This document shows, piece by piece, positions 7,421 through 15,904 of a stretch of 64,000 bases of DNA. The stretch is from an uncultured Clostridia bacterium (lineage in GTDB: Bacteria > Bacillota > Clostridia > Christensenellales > UBA1242). The notes beneath the pieces were generated by a model. The model searched no databases and had not been told where the DNA came from. It saw only the letters and a program-made list of their open reading frames with translations. A program made the position numbers and the translations under genes. Position 1 is the stretch's first letter. Each line of letters starts with the position of its first letter. The stretch is from contig CAKVHW010000001.1 in assembly GCA_934754495.1 (NCBI GenBank), forward strand, positions 1 to 64,000, in the 5' to 3' direction.

Positions 7421-8041
7421 ATGAAAAAAGGTTTGTTTATTTCTCTTGAAGGTGGTGAAGGAGCTGGCAAAAGTGAGCAAGTAAATTTTATAAAAAAATG
7501 GTTTGAATACAATCAAATTCCCTATTTACTAACCAAAGAACCTGGCGGGACAGAACTTGGTGAAGAACTTAGACCAATCATAAAAACAGCACCATACCCA
7601 ATTAACACACGTGCTGAATTATTGCTATTTAATGCATGCCGTGCAGAACTAGTAGATGAAGTGATTAAACCCAACATTGAAAAAGGTGTAACTGTTGTGT
7701 CCGACCGTTTTAGCGACAGCACTTATGCATATCAATGTGCTGGACGTGGTTTAAACGAAACAGATGTTAAAAACATTATTGACTTTGCAACTGGTGGCTT
7801 ACAACCAGATGTAACATTTTGGCTTGATATAACACCAACGCAGGCATTTGCAAGAAAACATGGTGCAGACATTGGGGACCGCATTGAAAATACCGACCTT
7901 AGCATGCATGAGAGAGTTTATTCCGCTTACAAACACCTAAGCGAAACACTACCACGAGTTATTAGAATAGATGCCACTCTTACAATCGCCGAAGTAAGCA
8001 AACAGATAGAAACACATCTTAATAAATTATTTAATAAATAA
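7421..8041 (+). CDS. tmk: Thymidylate kinase
   Basis: This 206-aa enzyme phosphorylates dTMP to dTDP in the cytoplasm for DNA synthesis. The start at 7421 follows AAAGGTGGC. The longer frame from 7361 lacks a ribosome site. Family marks are the P-loop EGGEGAGKS (residues 10-18), the DRFSDST segment that corresponds to the DRY/DR(F/Y) nucleotide motif, and a LID region with RKHGADIGDRIE. The size is standard for bacterial tmk. It stands alone between divergent and convergent genes and is followed by a two-way terminator. In many Firmicutes tmk is near holB and yaaQ, which are not seen here. Confidence 0.96.
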   Translation: MKKGLFISLEGGEGAGKSEQVNFIKKWFEYNQIPYLLTKEPGGTELGEELRPIIKTAPYPINTRAELLLFNACRAELVDEVIKPNIEKGVTVVSDRFSDSTYAYQCAGRGLNETDVKNIIDFATGGLQPDVTFWLDITPTQAFARKHGADIGDRIENTDLSMHERVYSAYKHLSETLPRVIRIDATLTIAEVSKQIETHLNKLFNK

Positions 8042-8070
8042 CTTAACAACTCCAGACTTTAACATTAACT

Positions 8071-8101
8071 AAAAAAACACCATTTTAAATGGTGTTTTTT
8101 T
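8071..8101. terminator. Bidirectional terminator between tmk and the SHOCT gene
   Basis: The stem CACCATTT/AAATGGTG (8078-8085 with 8087-8094) is flanked by A7 and T7, so it can end both converging transcripts. Confidence 0.92.
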
Positions 8102-8114
8102 GTTTTAGATATTA

Positions 8115-8627
8115 TTATTTATTATTTTTTAAAACTTCAATAATTAAAGCCTTCATTTCCGCATCGGTAAGAATACCTTGCTTATTAAGTTTTTTAATTT
8201 CCTCTATTCTATCTAATCCCCCTGATTGACTATTGGTGTTGCTTTTTGCTTGGCCTACAATAGCGGCATCTGTCTTATAACCATTTCTTAAGCATAATGA
8301 AACTACATATAAAATCATAGGAATAAGTGGAATTAGTGATACAAGACTTTTAAACACTGCAAAAACCATACAAATAATCCCATTCAACATTAGTCCAGCG
8401 ACACAAACATTCATATATGCCTTTTCGCTTGGATTTTTTACCCCCCAAATAGAAGGTATTAGCAAGGCAACCGACAGTATAATAACTACTATTTCATAAG
8501 CATCTGCAAATGAATTATATCCATCTCTAGTTACCATTCTATAAACTTCAAGAGAGATGCATAGTAGTGCTACGATAATACTAGCTAAACTAGCAAAAAG
8601 TTGAAAAGTTCTTTTAAGATTATTCAT
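8115..8627 (-). CDS. Four-helix membrane protein with C-terminal SHOCT-like domain
   Basis: This is a 170-aa protein. Hydrophobic segments at roughly residues 9-30, 44-62, 73-92 and 95-118 are followed by a short linker. The last ~35 residues (RIEEIKKLNKQGILTDAEM) are a SHOCT-type helix pair, a short C-terminal module thought to mediate oligomerisation. Two further proteins in the window (46916 and 47475) share the plan of four helices plus SHOCT-like tail. The start is preceded by TTGGAGGAAAAAA. The function is unknown. Convergent with tmk. Confidence 0.75.
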   Translation of the reverse strand: MNNLKRTFQLFASLASIIVALLCISLEVYRMVTRDGYNSFADAYEIVVIILSVALLIPSIWGVKNPSEKAYMNVCVAGLMLNGIICMVFAVFKSLVSLIPLIPMILYVVSLCLRNGYKTDAAIVGQAKSNTNSQSGGLDRIEEIKKLNKQGILTDAEMKALIIEVLKNNK

Positions 8628-8712
8628 TTTTTTCCTCCAAATATTACTTTATAAGTATAGTAACACGTCATGTACAATATGTCAATATTTATTTTTTTTA
8701 ACTCATCTGTTT

Positions 8713-9714
8713 CTACAATGTATTAATTCTAAATTTGTCTTTTTGAATTTCATCAGCTATTTTAACAATTTTTTCTAGTCTATGATTAATACCACTCTTT
8801 GATATATTATAACTATATAGTTTTCTTAGAGTTTCAAGCGATTCGTCTGGATTTGCAAGCCTAATTAAGCAAAGTTCCATAAGAGGTTCGTCTAAATTTT
8901 CAAGCCCCATATTATCCTGAATAATTTTAATTGCCTTCATTTGTTTCACTGCTGCTCCAACAGTTTTGTTAAGGTTGGCATTAAAACAATTTGTTTGTCT
9001 ATTTACATTGTTTCTAACTTCTCTTATTGCCGCTTCATTTTGAAGTGTAAGCACTGCATGTGATGCTCCAACTAATGCAAGCATATCACAAATAAGTTGA
9101 TATTCTTTAATGTACACAATTGGCGAGTTTTTTCTTATTGTAACCTTACTTGGAATATTAAATATTTCCAAAAGTTTTACAAAGTCATCAGCCAAATTTT
9201 CAAAGTTAAATACAAATTCTAAGTGATAGCCACTGCTATTGTTTCTATGTTTGTTATCGTAATTTTTAATCACAATATTACTTGTTGCACAACTTACAAA
9301 TGCACCCTTAATATAACTTTTTTTGCAACAATCATCAGCAATCAAAAAGTTTGGAATGCCATTATTAATTGTTTTACACCCTTCTTCATTAAGCGAAACA
9401 ATTCCCATATCAACAAGTAGTTGTTCGGTCACTTCACTTGGCAAAGTGATTCTGTATCTTGTGTTTTTAGAAATAGTAGCATTATCGTCTGAAATTTCAA
9501 GGTCGCATTCGTAACCATAATACTGTTTGATAATTGCATTAATTTTAGGATACAACTCTTCAATTTCAGTAAAAATTTCTACAACATAATTTTTGTTTGT
9601 AATATTAAGTTGACCACTGCATTTAATTACAGCACTCAAAAAAGCAATAGCACAACAATCGTTTGTGATATCTTGTTTTAACACTTCTAATTTTGCTTCA
9701 TATGCAAATGACAT
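8713..9714 (-). CDS. whiA: DNA-binding protein WhiA
   Basis: This 333-aa protein has the normal WhiA length. The first ~220 residues form the degenerate LAGLIDADG homing-endonuclease-like fold, including CCAIAFLSAVIKCSG near the N-terminus. The last ~90 carry the helix-turn-helix region (SLETLRKLYSYNISKSGINHRL). In Bacillus it affects division and chromosome segregation, and in Streptomyces it is a sporulation transcription factor. In most Firmicutes it follows rapZ and yvcK. Here both are missing and a nucleoside phosphorylase with PHP, murB and uvrC lies upstream in the same direction. The ribosome site is GGCGGT. Confidence 0.95.
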   Translation of the reverse strand: MSFAYEAKLEVLKQDITNDCCAIAFLSAVIKCSGQLNITNKNYVVEIFTEIEELYPKINAIIKQYYGYECDLEISDDNATISKNTRYRITLPSEVTEQLLVDMGIVSLNEEGCKTINNGIPNFLIADDCCKKSYIKGAFVSCATSNIVIKNYDNKHRNNSSGYHLEFVFNFENLADDFVKLLEIFNIPSKVTIRKNSPIVYIKEYQLICDMLALVGASHAVLTLQNEAAIREVRNNVNRQTNCFNANLNKTVGAAVKQMKAIKIIQDNMGLENLDEPLMELCLIRLANPDESLETLRKLYSYNISKSGINHRLEKIVKIADEIQKDKFRINTL

Positions 9715-9752
9715 TGTGCTACCGCCTGCCTTTTTTATTAAAATACATTATA

Positions 9753-9786
9753 TCAAAAAAACAACTAAAAATCTAGTTGTTTTTTA
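9753..9786 (-). terminator. Terminator after the nucleoside phosphorylase gene
   Basis: The stem ACAACTA/TAGTTGT (9761-9767 with 9774-9780) has A/T runs on both sides. It separates the phosphorylase gene from whiA, so whiA probably has its own promoter. Confidence 0.85.
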
Positions 9787-9832
9787 AAATTCAATAATTA
9801 TTATTTTCTGGTATAGTTATTTTTAAAACCAA

Positions 9833-10630
9833 TTACTTTTTATCTACCGCTTTAGCAACTTCGTATGCTATGTCTGTCATTACAACTTTTAAATTATGGC
9901 GGTATTCTTTAGGAAACATACCCCAATCTTTCATACTATTTACAGCATCAGAAAAATACAAGAATTGTCCAAATTTAAAACCCATTTTTTTAGCAACAAC
10001 ACACCAAGTGGCACACTCCATTTCCACCGCAGTACACCCCTGATTAATTCTAAGTGCTATAAGTTTTTCGGTTTCTCTGTAAAAGGCATCAGTTGTCCAA
10101 GTACGACCCACTTCAAATTTTACTTTATGATTTTTAAACGCCTGCTCTATATTTTTTGTCACAAAGTTGTCGGTTGTTGCCAATACATTGGCTGACGCAT
10201 AATGATAGCTTGTACCTTCGTCTCTAATTGCATCGGTCACAACAAGCATTTTAGAACCATCAAAAGTGTGGTCAATCAGTCCTGCCGAACCACAAGCAAT
10301 AAAGTTTTTTATTCCCATTGAGCCAAGTTCTTCCATAGTTGCGGCGGCATTTGGCGCCCCCACAAAAGGCACCACAAAAAGTATTCCGTCCACTACATAC
10401 ATAGGGTGATGGTCTTCCCCTGCTTGAATAAAACCTATTTCATCAACCTTGCCTAATGTATCAAGCCACGCTTTTAATTCGGCATAAAAAGTAAGCACAC
10501 AAGTTTTGATATTGTTCTTTCTAATATACTCAATAGTCACATCGTGTTTGCCCGAACTATTTATTGCTTTTTTCGCTGTTAAAAATGGCTTATCATCATA
10601 AAATTTATCATCAATCAAATGATTAATCAT
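9833..10630 (-). CDS. Nucleoside phosphorylase (PNP/UDP family)
   Basis: This 265-aa cytoplasmic enzyme is expected to split a nucleoside with phosphate into base and ribose-1-phosphate. Family features are FVVPFVGAPNAAATMEEL, IACGSAGLID (the phosphate and base pocket) and AVEMECATWCVVA (the Met-Glu ribose site). The Asp-Ala-Val segment after it (YFSDAVNS) sits where purine-type enzymes place the catalytic Asp. Purine or uridine preference cannot be decided. It starts with AAGGAGTAACAA before the ATG and is 4 bp from the PHP gene upstream, so the two are one operon with murB. Confidence 0.88.
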   Translation of the reverse strand: MINHLIDDKFYDDKPFLTAKKAINSSGKHDVTIEYIRKNNIKTCVLTFYAELKAWLDTLGKVDEIGFIQAGEDHHPMYVVDGILFVVPFVGAPNAAATMEELGSMGIKNFIACGSAGLIDHTFDGSKMLVVTDAIRDEGTSYHYASANVLATTDNFVTKNIEQAFKNHKVKFEVGRTWTTDAFYRETEKLIALRINQGCTAVEMECATWCVVAKKMGFKFGQFLYFSDAVNSMKDWGMFPKEYRHNLKVVMTDIAYEVAKAVDKK

Positions 10631-10633
10631 TTG

Positions 10634-11401
10634 TTACTCCTTGTCCAAATTATATGTTTTGAATTTAGGAATTTGGTTTATATTAACTACCTGTTCTGGC
10701 GGAATGTTATATTTTTCAACAAAGTTTAAGCCCCTATGGTTTTTGCCCACTCTTTCTGGGAAATGTGCATCGCTATCCACTATAAACTTAACACCACACT
10801 CAATCATATCGTGCATTTGGTCGTCACTAAAATTAATGTGTTTCCCGTTAAGTTCTATATATGTACCATATTCTTTAGCCACCTTTGCCACCTTTACAGG
10901 GTCTACAAGACAGCCGTGAGTGTTAAGGTGCGATATAATGTCAATCTTATTTTTCTTGATAGCATTAATATATGCTTGAGTGTTTTTCTCTATTTGTTTT
11001 TTGCTGTGTCTACCTATTCCTAGTGCATTTGGCACCCAAAAATTAAAAAACGATTTAATATTTTTAGGCTTGTACAGTCCATGAAAACCAACAACTAATA
11101 TGTCTACAAGTTTACGGCTTTCAGGTGGCAAATCTATATTTCCGTCAAGGTCTAACAGGTTGCTTTCTAATCCACAAAGAATATCTATTTGACCAGCATA
11201 TTTTCTACGCAAACTCTCAATTTGAACACGCATTTCATTGTATTCTTTTTTGTTGATTCCATAAAAAGATTGCGAAAATGAGTGCTCAGTAATTGCTATT
11301 TGTTTTAGTCCCCTTTTTATAGCGGTTTTAACATTATCTTCCACCGTGCCATGACCATGCGTGTATATTGTGTGTGTATGATAATCTCCTAGTAATGCCA
11401 T
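10634..11401 (-). CDS. PHP-domain phosphohydrolase (YcdX-like)
   Basis: This is a 255-aa protein. The N-terminal HTHTIYTHGHG carries the metal-binding HxH of the PHP family. EHS (about residue 40), the DSDAH near residue 212 and SHLNTHG supply further metal ligands. PHP proteins of this size are metal-dependent phosphoesterases, and the substrate is unknown. A PHP gene next to murB is common in Clostridia. It is 11 bp after murB with a GGGGGAAG ribosome site. Confidence 0.88.
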   Translation of the reverse strand: MALLGDYHTHTIYTHGHGTVEDNVKTAIKRGLKQIAITEHSFSQSFYGINKKEYNEMRVQIESLRRKYAGQIDILCGLESNLLDLDGNIDLPPESRKLVDILVVGFHGLYKPKNIKSFFNFWVPNALGIGRHSKKQIEKNTQAYINAIKKNKIDIISHLNTHGCLVDPVKVAKVAKEYGTYIELNGKHINFSDDQMHDMIECGVKFIVDSDAHFPERVGKNHRGLNFVEKYNIPPEQVVNINQIPKFKTYNLDKE

Positions 11402-11412
11402 TTTTCTTCCCC

Positions 11413-12318
11413 CTAGTTTATATAAATAATCTCCGTTTCCAGTTGAATATTATAGTTCTGTTTTATTGTGTCTTTGACCCTATCTATTAGCATTAACACA
11501 TCTTTGCTACGTGCTAGCCCTGCATTAACAATAAAATTTGAATGTTTTACACTAATCATTGCTCCGCCTATTGCATAGCCTTTAAGTCCACTTTCTTCTA
11601 TAAGTTTTGCAACACTCACTCCGTCTGGATTTTTAAAAACACTGCCGGCACTTGGGTGATTAAGCGGTTGGCTAGCAAGTCGTTTTTCTTTAATCTCGTT
11701 TCGCCTTGTTGTAAGTTCACTTTTCTTGCCACGTTCCAACGAAAATTGTACCCTTAGTATTATTGCATTAGTGTTTTTAAACACACTTTGCCTATATCCA
11801 AACTTACATTCTGCATTGGTGTAAAGTCTAATTTTGCCGTCCACAAGCGCCAAAACATCAGTTACAACATCGCTCATTCTAAAGCCATATGCCCCTGCAT
11901 TCATAACCACCGCACCGCCTACAGTCCCTGGAATACCAAAAGCATCTTCCAATCCCTTTAGACCGTGGTCTGTGGTTGTTACACTAAGTCCGCTAAGACT
12001 TGCCCCACCATAAGCAACAACCATTTTGCCAAAGAAATCCACATGGTTAAATCGGTTTGAAATCTTTACAATTACTCCATTATAACCAGCATCATCAAAA
12101 AGCAGATTGGTGCAATTGCCCACAACAAAATGTTTTATCTGTTTTTCGGTCAAAAAACCAACAACTTTAATTATCTCTTCCAAACTTTCTGGTTCTGCCA
12201 CCACTTTTGCCTTTCCGCCAATTTTAAACGATGACATTTCGCTAAGCAACACATGTTTTTTCACGCACTTGCACATCTTTTTAAGTTTTGAATAGATATA
12301 ACTAAAATTATTGTTCAT
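11413..12318 (-). CDS. murB: UDP-N-acetylenolpyruvoylglucosamine reductase
   Basis: This 301-aa flavoenzyme reduces UDP-GlcNAc-enolpyruvate to UDP-MurNAc in peptidoglycan synthesis. Marks are the FAD-binding SFKIGGKAKVVAEP and VVGNCTNLLFDD, the PGTVGGAVVMNAGAYG region, GYRQSVFK, and AGSVFKNP with the catalytic Ser. The length and the lack of an extra C-terminal insertion fit the type IIa MurB of Firmicutes. AAGGT precedes the ATG. It heads the murB-PHP-phosphorylase operon downstream of uvrC. Confidence 0.97.
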   Translation of the reverse strand: MNNNFSYIYSKLKKMCKCVKKHVLLSEMSSFKIGGKAKVVAEPESLEEIIKVVGFLTEKQIKHFVVGNCTNLLFDDAGYNGVIVKISNRFNHVDFFGKMVVAYGGASLSGLSVTTTDHGLKGLEDAFGIPGTVGGAVVMNAGAYGFRMSDVVTDVLALVDGKIRLYTNAECKFGYRQSVFKNTNAIILRVQFSLERGKKSELTTRRNEIKEKRLASQPLNHPSAGSVFKNPDGVSVAKLIEESGLKGYAIGGAMISVKHSNFIVNAGLARSKDVLMLIDRVKDTIKQNYNIQLETEIIYIN

Positions 12319-12385
12319 ATTTTACCTTAAAATAAAATTTTTTTCAAATTAATTAGTAATATATATTCACTTTAAGGTAAATAGT

Positions 12386-14185
12386 TTAATTTTTATCAAA
12401 AAATTCTTTTATATTTTCCGCCTGACGTTTTGTAATACCATTAACTGCTACAAGTTCTGTAAAACTAGCCTTAGCAATATTGTCATAACTTTTAAAGTAT
12501 TCAAAAAGTGTCCTAACAGTGGCTTCACCCACCCCTGGAATTGCCAACAATCTAGATTTTAACGTGCTTTTATCACGTCTGTTTCTATGGAATGTTATTG
12601 CAAATCTATGGCTCTCGTCACGCACATTTTGTAGCAGTTTTAATGCATAGTTGTTTCGTGATAAAATGTACGGCTCACTTTCATTAGGCTTAAACACTTC
12701 TTCTTCTCTTTTAGCAAGAGAAACCATATCAACATCAAAACCCATGCTGGTAATTACCCCATAGGCATAAGAAAGTTGCCCTTTTCCACCGTCAATCAAA
12801 ATAAGGTCTGGCTTGCTAGAAAAACTTATGTCGCCACTGTTTTCGTATTCATTAACACGTCTTGTCAAAACTTCTTTCATGCACTCAAAGTCATTAGGCT
12901 GGTCTATATCAATTTTAAATTTTCTATAATGACTTTTTAGCGACTCTCCATTAACAAACACAACCATACTTGCCACAGTGTTTGTTCCGCTAATGTGCGA
13001 AATATCGTAGCCTTCAATTCTATATGGCAAATGACGTAAATTAAGTGTAGACTTTAATGTTTGCATTGCACCCATTGTTTTTAGTTCGTGCAATTTATCA
13101 CTTGAAATACTTTTTTCCAAATCTTGTTTTGCATTAAGGTTTGCCAAGTCTAAAAGTTTTTTAAATTTGCCTTTTTGTGCAAACACAAACTCAACTTTTT
13201 GCCCTTTACTATCGTTAAGCCAATTCGTAAGTGCTTCACTTTCAAAAAATGTAACAACGGTTTTTGGAATAATGTTGCTTGCATAATATTGTGGCACAAA
13301 ACTTTCAACTGATGCAACTCCATCGTCAATTCCAATAACATTGTAGTTGTTAAGCCCAACCATTTTACCAGCACGTACAACAAGCACAGTTATTACAGCC
13401 GAACTGCCATTGCTAGCAAATCCAAACACGTCTACATCAACTAGAGTGCTAAGGTTTGCAACTTGATGAGCATTAATGTTTTCAATTAGTTTTAATGACT
13501 GTTTGTATTTTATGGCTCTTTCAAATTGTTCGTATTCAGCACATTTTAACATTCTTTCGGTAAGAATTTTTTTAGCTTCACTTAAGTCGCCTTTTAGAAA
13601 ATTAACAACCTTTCTTACTTCCGCCATGTACTCTTCCGTCGTGGTTTTCCCTGTGCAAGGTGCAAGACACGTGCCCATTTCATAGTTTAAACATTCACGT
13701 TTTGCATTTAATGTATTGCAATCTCGTAGTTTAAAAGTGCTATTTATAATGTCGTACAAATCACTTGCTTTAATGTTGTTAAAGAATGGCCCAAAGTACA
13801 GTGCCTTATCTTTTCTAACCCTTCTTGTAATTTCTATTTTAGGATATTTTGTATTAAGGTTTATTTTAATATATGGAAATGCTTTTCCGTCTTTTAGTAA
13901 AATGTTATAAAACGGCTGATGCTCGTGAATAAGGTTGCTTTCTAGATTTAGTGCTTCAAATTCACTTGTAACTATAATGTAGTCAAAGTCGTAAATATTT
14001 TTCACCATCTGCATAACCTTTTCTGGTTTTGCGGTGTTTACAAAATAACTACTAACCCTATTTTTAAGGTTTTTAGCCTTGCCAATATATATAATGTTGC
14101 CTTGGGCATCAAACATTTTGTAAACCCCTGGATTGGACGGCAACTTTTTAACTTTGTCTTTTAAATAATCAATACGTGTATTCAT
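12386..14185 (-). CDS. uvrC: Excinuclease ABC subunit C
   Basis: This 599-aa subunit makes both incisions in UvrABC nucleotide excision repair. Domains in order: GIY-YIG nuclease (residues ~15-95, GVYKMF and NIIYIGKAKNLKNR), a Cys-containing segment (MGTCLAPC), a UVR motif for UvrB contact (~200-235), the RNase H-like 5' nuclease (~370-530, including YDISHISG and DLILIDGGKGQL), and a C-terminal helix-hairpin-helix (LLAIPGVGEATV). No ribosome site is seen. TATAAT lies 6 bp ahead of the ATG, so the transcript may be leaderless, though the -35 match (TTTTAA) is poor. Confidence 0.97.
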   Translation of the reverse strand: MNTRIDYLKDKVKKLPSNPGVYKMFDAQGNIIYIGKAKNLKNRVSSYFVNTAKPEKVMQMVKNIYDFDYIIVTSEFEALNLESNLIHEHQPFYNILLKDGKAFPYIKINLNTKYPKIEITRRVRKDKALYFGPFFNNIKASDLYDIINSTFKLRDCNTLNAKRECLNYEMGTCLAPCTGKTTTEEYMAEVRKVVNFLKGDLSEAKKILTERMLKCAEYEQFERAIKYKQSLKLIENINAHQVANLSTLVDVDVFGFASNGSSAVITVLVVRAGKMVGLNNYNVIGIDDGVASVESFVPQYYASNIIPKTVVTFFESEALTNWLNDSKGQKVEFVFAQKGKFKKLLDLANLNAKQDLEKSISSDKLHELKTMGAMQTLKSTLNLRHLPYRIEGYDISHISGTNTVASMVVFVNGESLKSHYRKFKIDIDQPNDFECMKEVLTRRVNEYENSGDISFSSKPDLILIDGGKGQLSYAYGVITSMGFDVDMVSLAKREEEVFKPNESEPYILSRNNYALKLLQNVRDESHRFAITFHRNRRDKSTLKSRLLAIPGVGEATVRTLFEYFKSYDNIAKASFTELVAVNGITKRQAENIKEFFDKN

Positions 14186-14241
14186 ATTTCAATTATAATG
14201 CAATTTGCTTAAAATTAAAAGGACTTTAACCAATTTGCCTA

Positions 14242-14270
14242 TTGAAAACAAAAAAAATATATGCTATACT
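14242..14270 (+). promoter_or_regulatory. Promoter of the orphan 419-aa gene
   Basis: TTGAAA (14242-14247), a 17-bp spacer and TATACT (14265-14270), placed 27 bp before the ATG and its GAGG ribosome site. Confidence 0.75.
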
Positions 14271-14296
14271 TTTAAGTATAAAAAGAGGAAAATTAG

Positions 14297-15556
14297 ATGG
14301 AAGAAAATAAAGTCTTAGACTTTGTGCTATACAAAGCAAAAAACAATGCTGAACTATTTTTAGACGACTTATATGAAAACGATTACAAACGTATTAATGC
14401 AATTATGAACCCAGACAATATAAATTCGCTAACACTGTATATGTTGTTATTAAGCAAAAAACTTGATGCATATTCAGCACTAACACGCTCTAATGAGAGA
14501 TTAAACATACTCGCCGCCAAAGGAAAAAAGCACAAGGCTCCAATAGAATTCAACAAAGAAGACCAACATGAATCCATTAAAGAGTTTTTAAATTTGGCTA
14601 AACATGTGGACGGTTACATCAACGATTGCACAAATATTATGTGCGACCTTCATGACAAAATTAAGTCGTCATTCACACTACTAACTGGCAAAGGTCTAAA
14701 CAGTGCTTTTACTATTCCAGAAATAAATAGCCGTGCTGAAAGATTGTATTTAGAAATGAAAAAGTCTAAAAACTTTGACAAACTTTTCAACTACGTAATT
14801 ACATCTATGGTTGACCTTGCACTTGATGCCGATTCAACTCCTGCTGATACTTTCGAACAAGTTGCCAACAAAAATATTGGAATTTTAAGAAGTTATCTTA
14901 ACGACAAACACATTTCACTTTACGAAACTTATGTATTGTACGACAAAATCTTATTAAGATCTATTGGCAATATTGCAAGAATGGGCAGATATATGGCAGA
15001 AGTGTGCCAAGACAACATTGATATCCCTGCAAACGAACACTGCATGTACTTAGTTGAAAGCAAAAATCTTGACCAACTATTTAAAGAGTTTGACGAAAAC
15101 GACAAAAAGGTTTTCCCAGACCTTGGTGCTCACGATGGCAGAAAATTCACCAACAGATTGATTGGAATTAAAAACCGCATGACTTATTTAGGTGGCAAGG
15201 ATACCCTTATTGATTCAAGCGAAATTGAAAATGAAATGTTGTTCAACATTATTACTGAAGCACCACACCAACTTGAAACATTTGTTAAGTTTTTAATTGA
15301 CGAAAAAATAAAATTACCACTTGCTGGCGACCGAATGAACTTTTACCTTGCCGACCTTGCTAGCAAATTCGACAATCGTACTATTTCTCGTGCATTTATT
15401 GAAGAACACGGAACAGGGCTTCCTGACATTGATAAATTTAGAAGCAAAAATGGTATAACAAGTGAAATGATTTCATTCGTTAAGGCTAAAAAACCTAGAA
15501 AGCAAGATAAAGCACAAGACAATGTTAAAGTTATGACAAAAGCACCACGTGATTAA
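14297..15556 (+). CDS. Orphan soluble helical protein, unknown function
   Basis: This is a 419-aa protein that I do not recognise. It has no signal peptide and no membrane segment. It reads as almost entirely alpha-helical, with many Leu/Lys/Asp stretches, and ends in a Lys-rich basic tail (KAKKPRKQDKAQD) that could bind nucleic acid. No P-loop, nuclease or zinc motif is seen. It is a single-gene unit with its own promoter, GAGGAAAATTAG ribosome site and terminator, lying divergent to uvrC. That suggests real and independent expression. Confidence 0.8.
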   Translation: MEENKVLDFVLYKAKNNAELFLDDLYENDYKRINAIMNPDNINSLTLYMLLLSKKLDAYSALTRSNERLNILAAKGKKHKAPIEFNKEDQHESIKEFLNLAKHVDGYINDCTNIMCDLHDKIKSSFTLLTGKGLNSAFTIPEINSRAERLYLEMKKSKNFDKLFNYVITSMVDLALDADSTPADTFEQVANKNIGILRSYLNDKHISLYETYVLYDKILLRSIGNIARMGRYMAEVCQDNIDIPANEHCMYLVESKNLDQLFKEFDENDKKVFPDLGAHDGRKFTNRLIGIKNRMTYLGGKDTLIDSSEIENEMLFNIITEAPHQLETFVKFLIDEKIKLPLAGDRMNFYLADLASKFDNRTISRAFIEEHGTGLPDIDKFRSKNGITSEMISFVKAKKPRKQDKAQDNVKVMTKAPRD

Positions 15557-15564
15557 TGACAATA

Positions 15565-15599
15565 AAAACACACAAGTTAAAAATGCTTGTGTGTTTTTT
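15565..15599 (+). terminator. Terminator of the orphan 419-aa gene
   Basis: The stem CACACAAG/CTTGTGTG (15569-15576 with 15586-15593) is followed by six T residues. Confidence 0.9.
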
Positions 15600-15669
15600 C
15601 ATTCACTAAAAATACAAATAAATCATATTTATTAATAATTAAAAAAATTTGTAAATTTAGGGGGAGAAT

Positions 15670-15867
15670 ATGTCATTTACAAACGATGTTTTGCTTGTGC
15701 TACTACTCTCGGTTTTAACTAGCACCGATGGCGACCTTGCCAACAACCAAAACTTTTTATTATTATTACTGCTTGTGCTTTCGCTTGACTCCACTGTTAA
15801 TGGAAACAACAATAGTTCCTGCTGTTGTGGGTCAATTAGCAATTGCCGATGCCGTGGACTTATTTAG
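15670..15867 (+). CDS. Small Leu-rich, Cys-rich peptide
   Basis: This is a 65-aa protein. It is supported as a gene by GGGGGAGAAT immediately before the ATG and by a clean terminator 4 bp after the stop. It has two near-copies of one module, a run of Leu/Val followed by a polar Asp/Asn/Gly stretch (VLLVLLLSVLTSTDGD and FLLLLLLVLSLDSTVNG). It then ends in a Ser/Cys tail (SSCCCGSISNCRCRG) with five cysteines. No match to a named family is recognised. Small hydrophobic peptides of this look occur among spore-coat and membrane-associated proteins of spore formers. That comparison is only suggestive. Confidence 0.65.
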   Translation: MSFTNDVLLVLLLSVLTSTDGDLANNQNFLLLLLLVLSLDSTVNGNNNSSCCCGSISNCRCRGLI

Positions 15868-15871
15868 TTAA

Positions 15872-15904
15872 CAAAAAAAACACCCCGTTATGGGGTGTTT
15901 TTAG
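15872..15904. terminator. Bidirectional terminator between the small peptide gene and prfA
   Basis: The stem CACCCC/GGGGTG (15881-15886 with 15892-15897) is flanked by A8 and T-rich sequence. It touches the prfA stop codon on the other strand. Confidence 0.9.
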
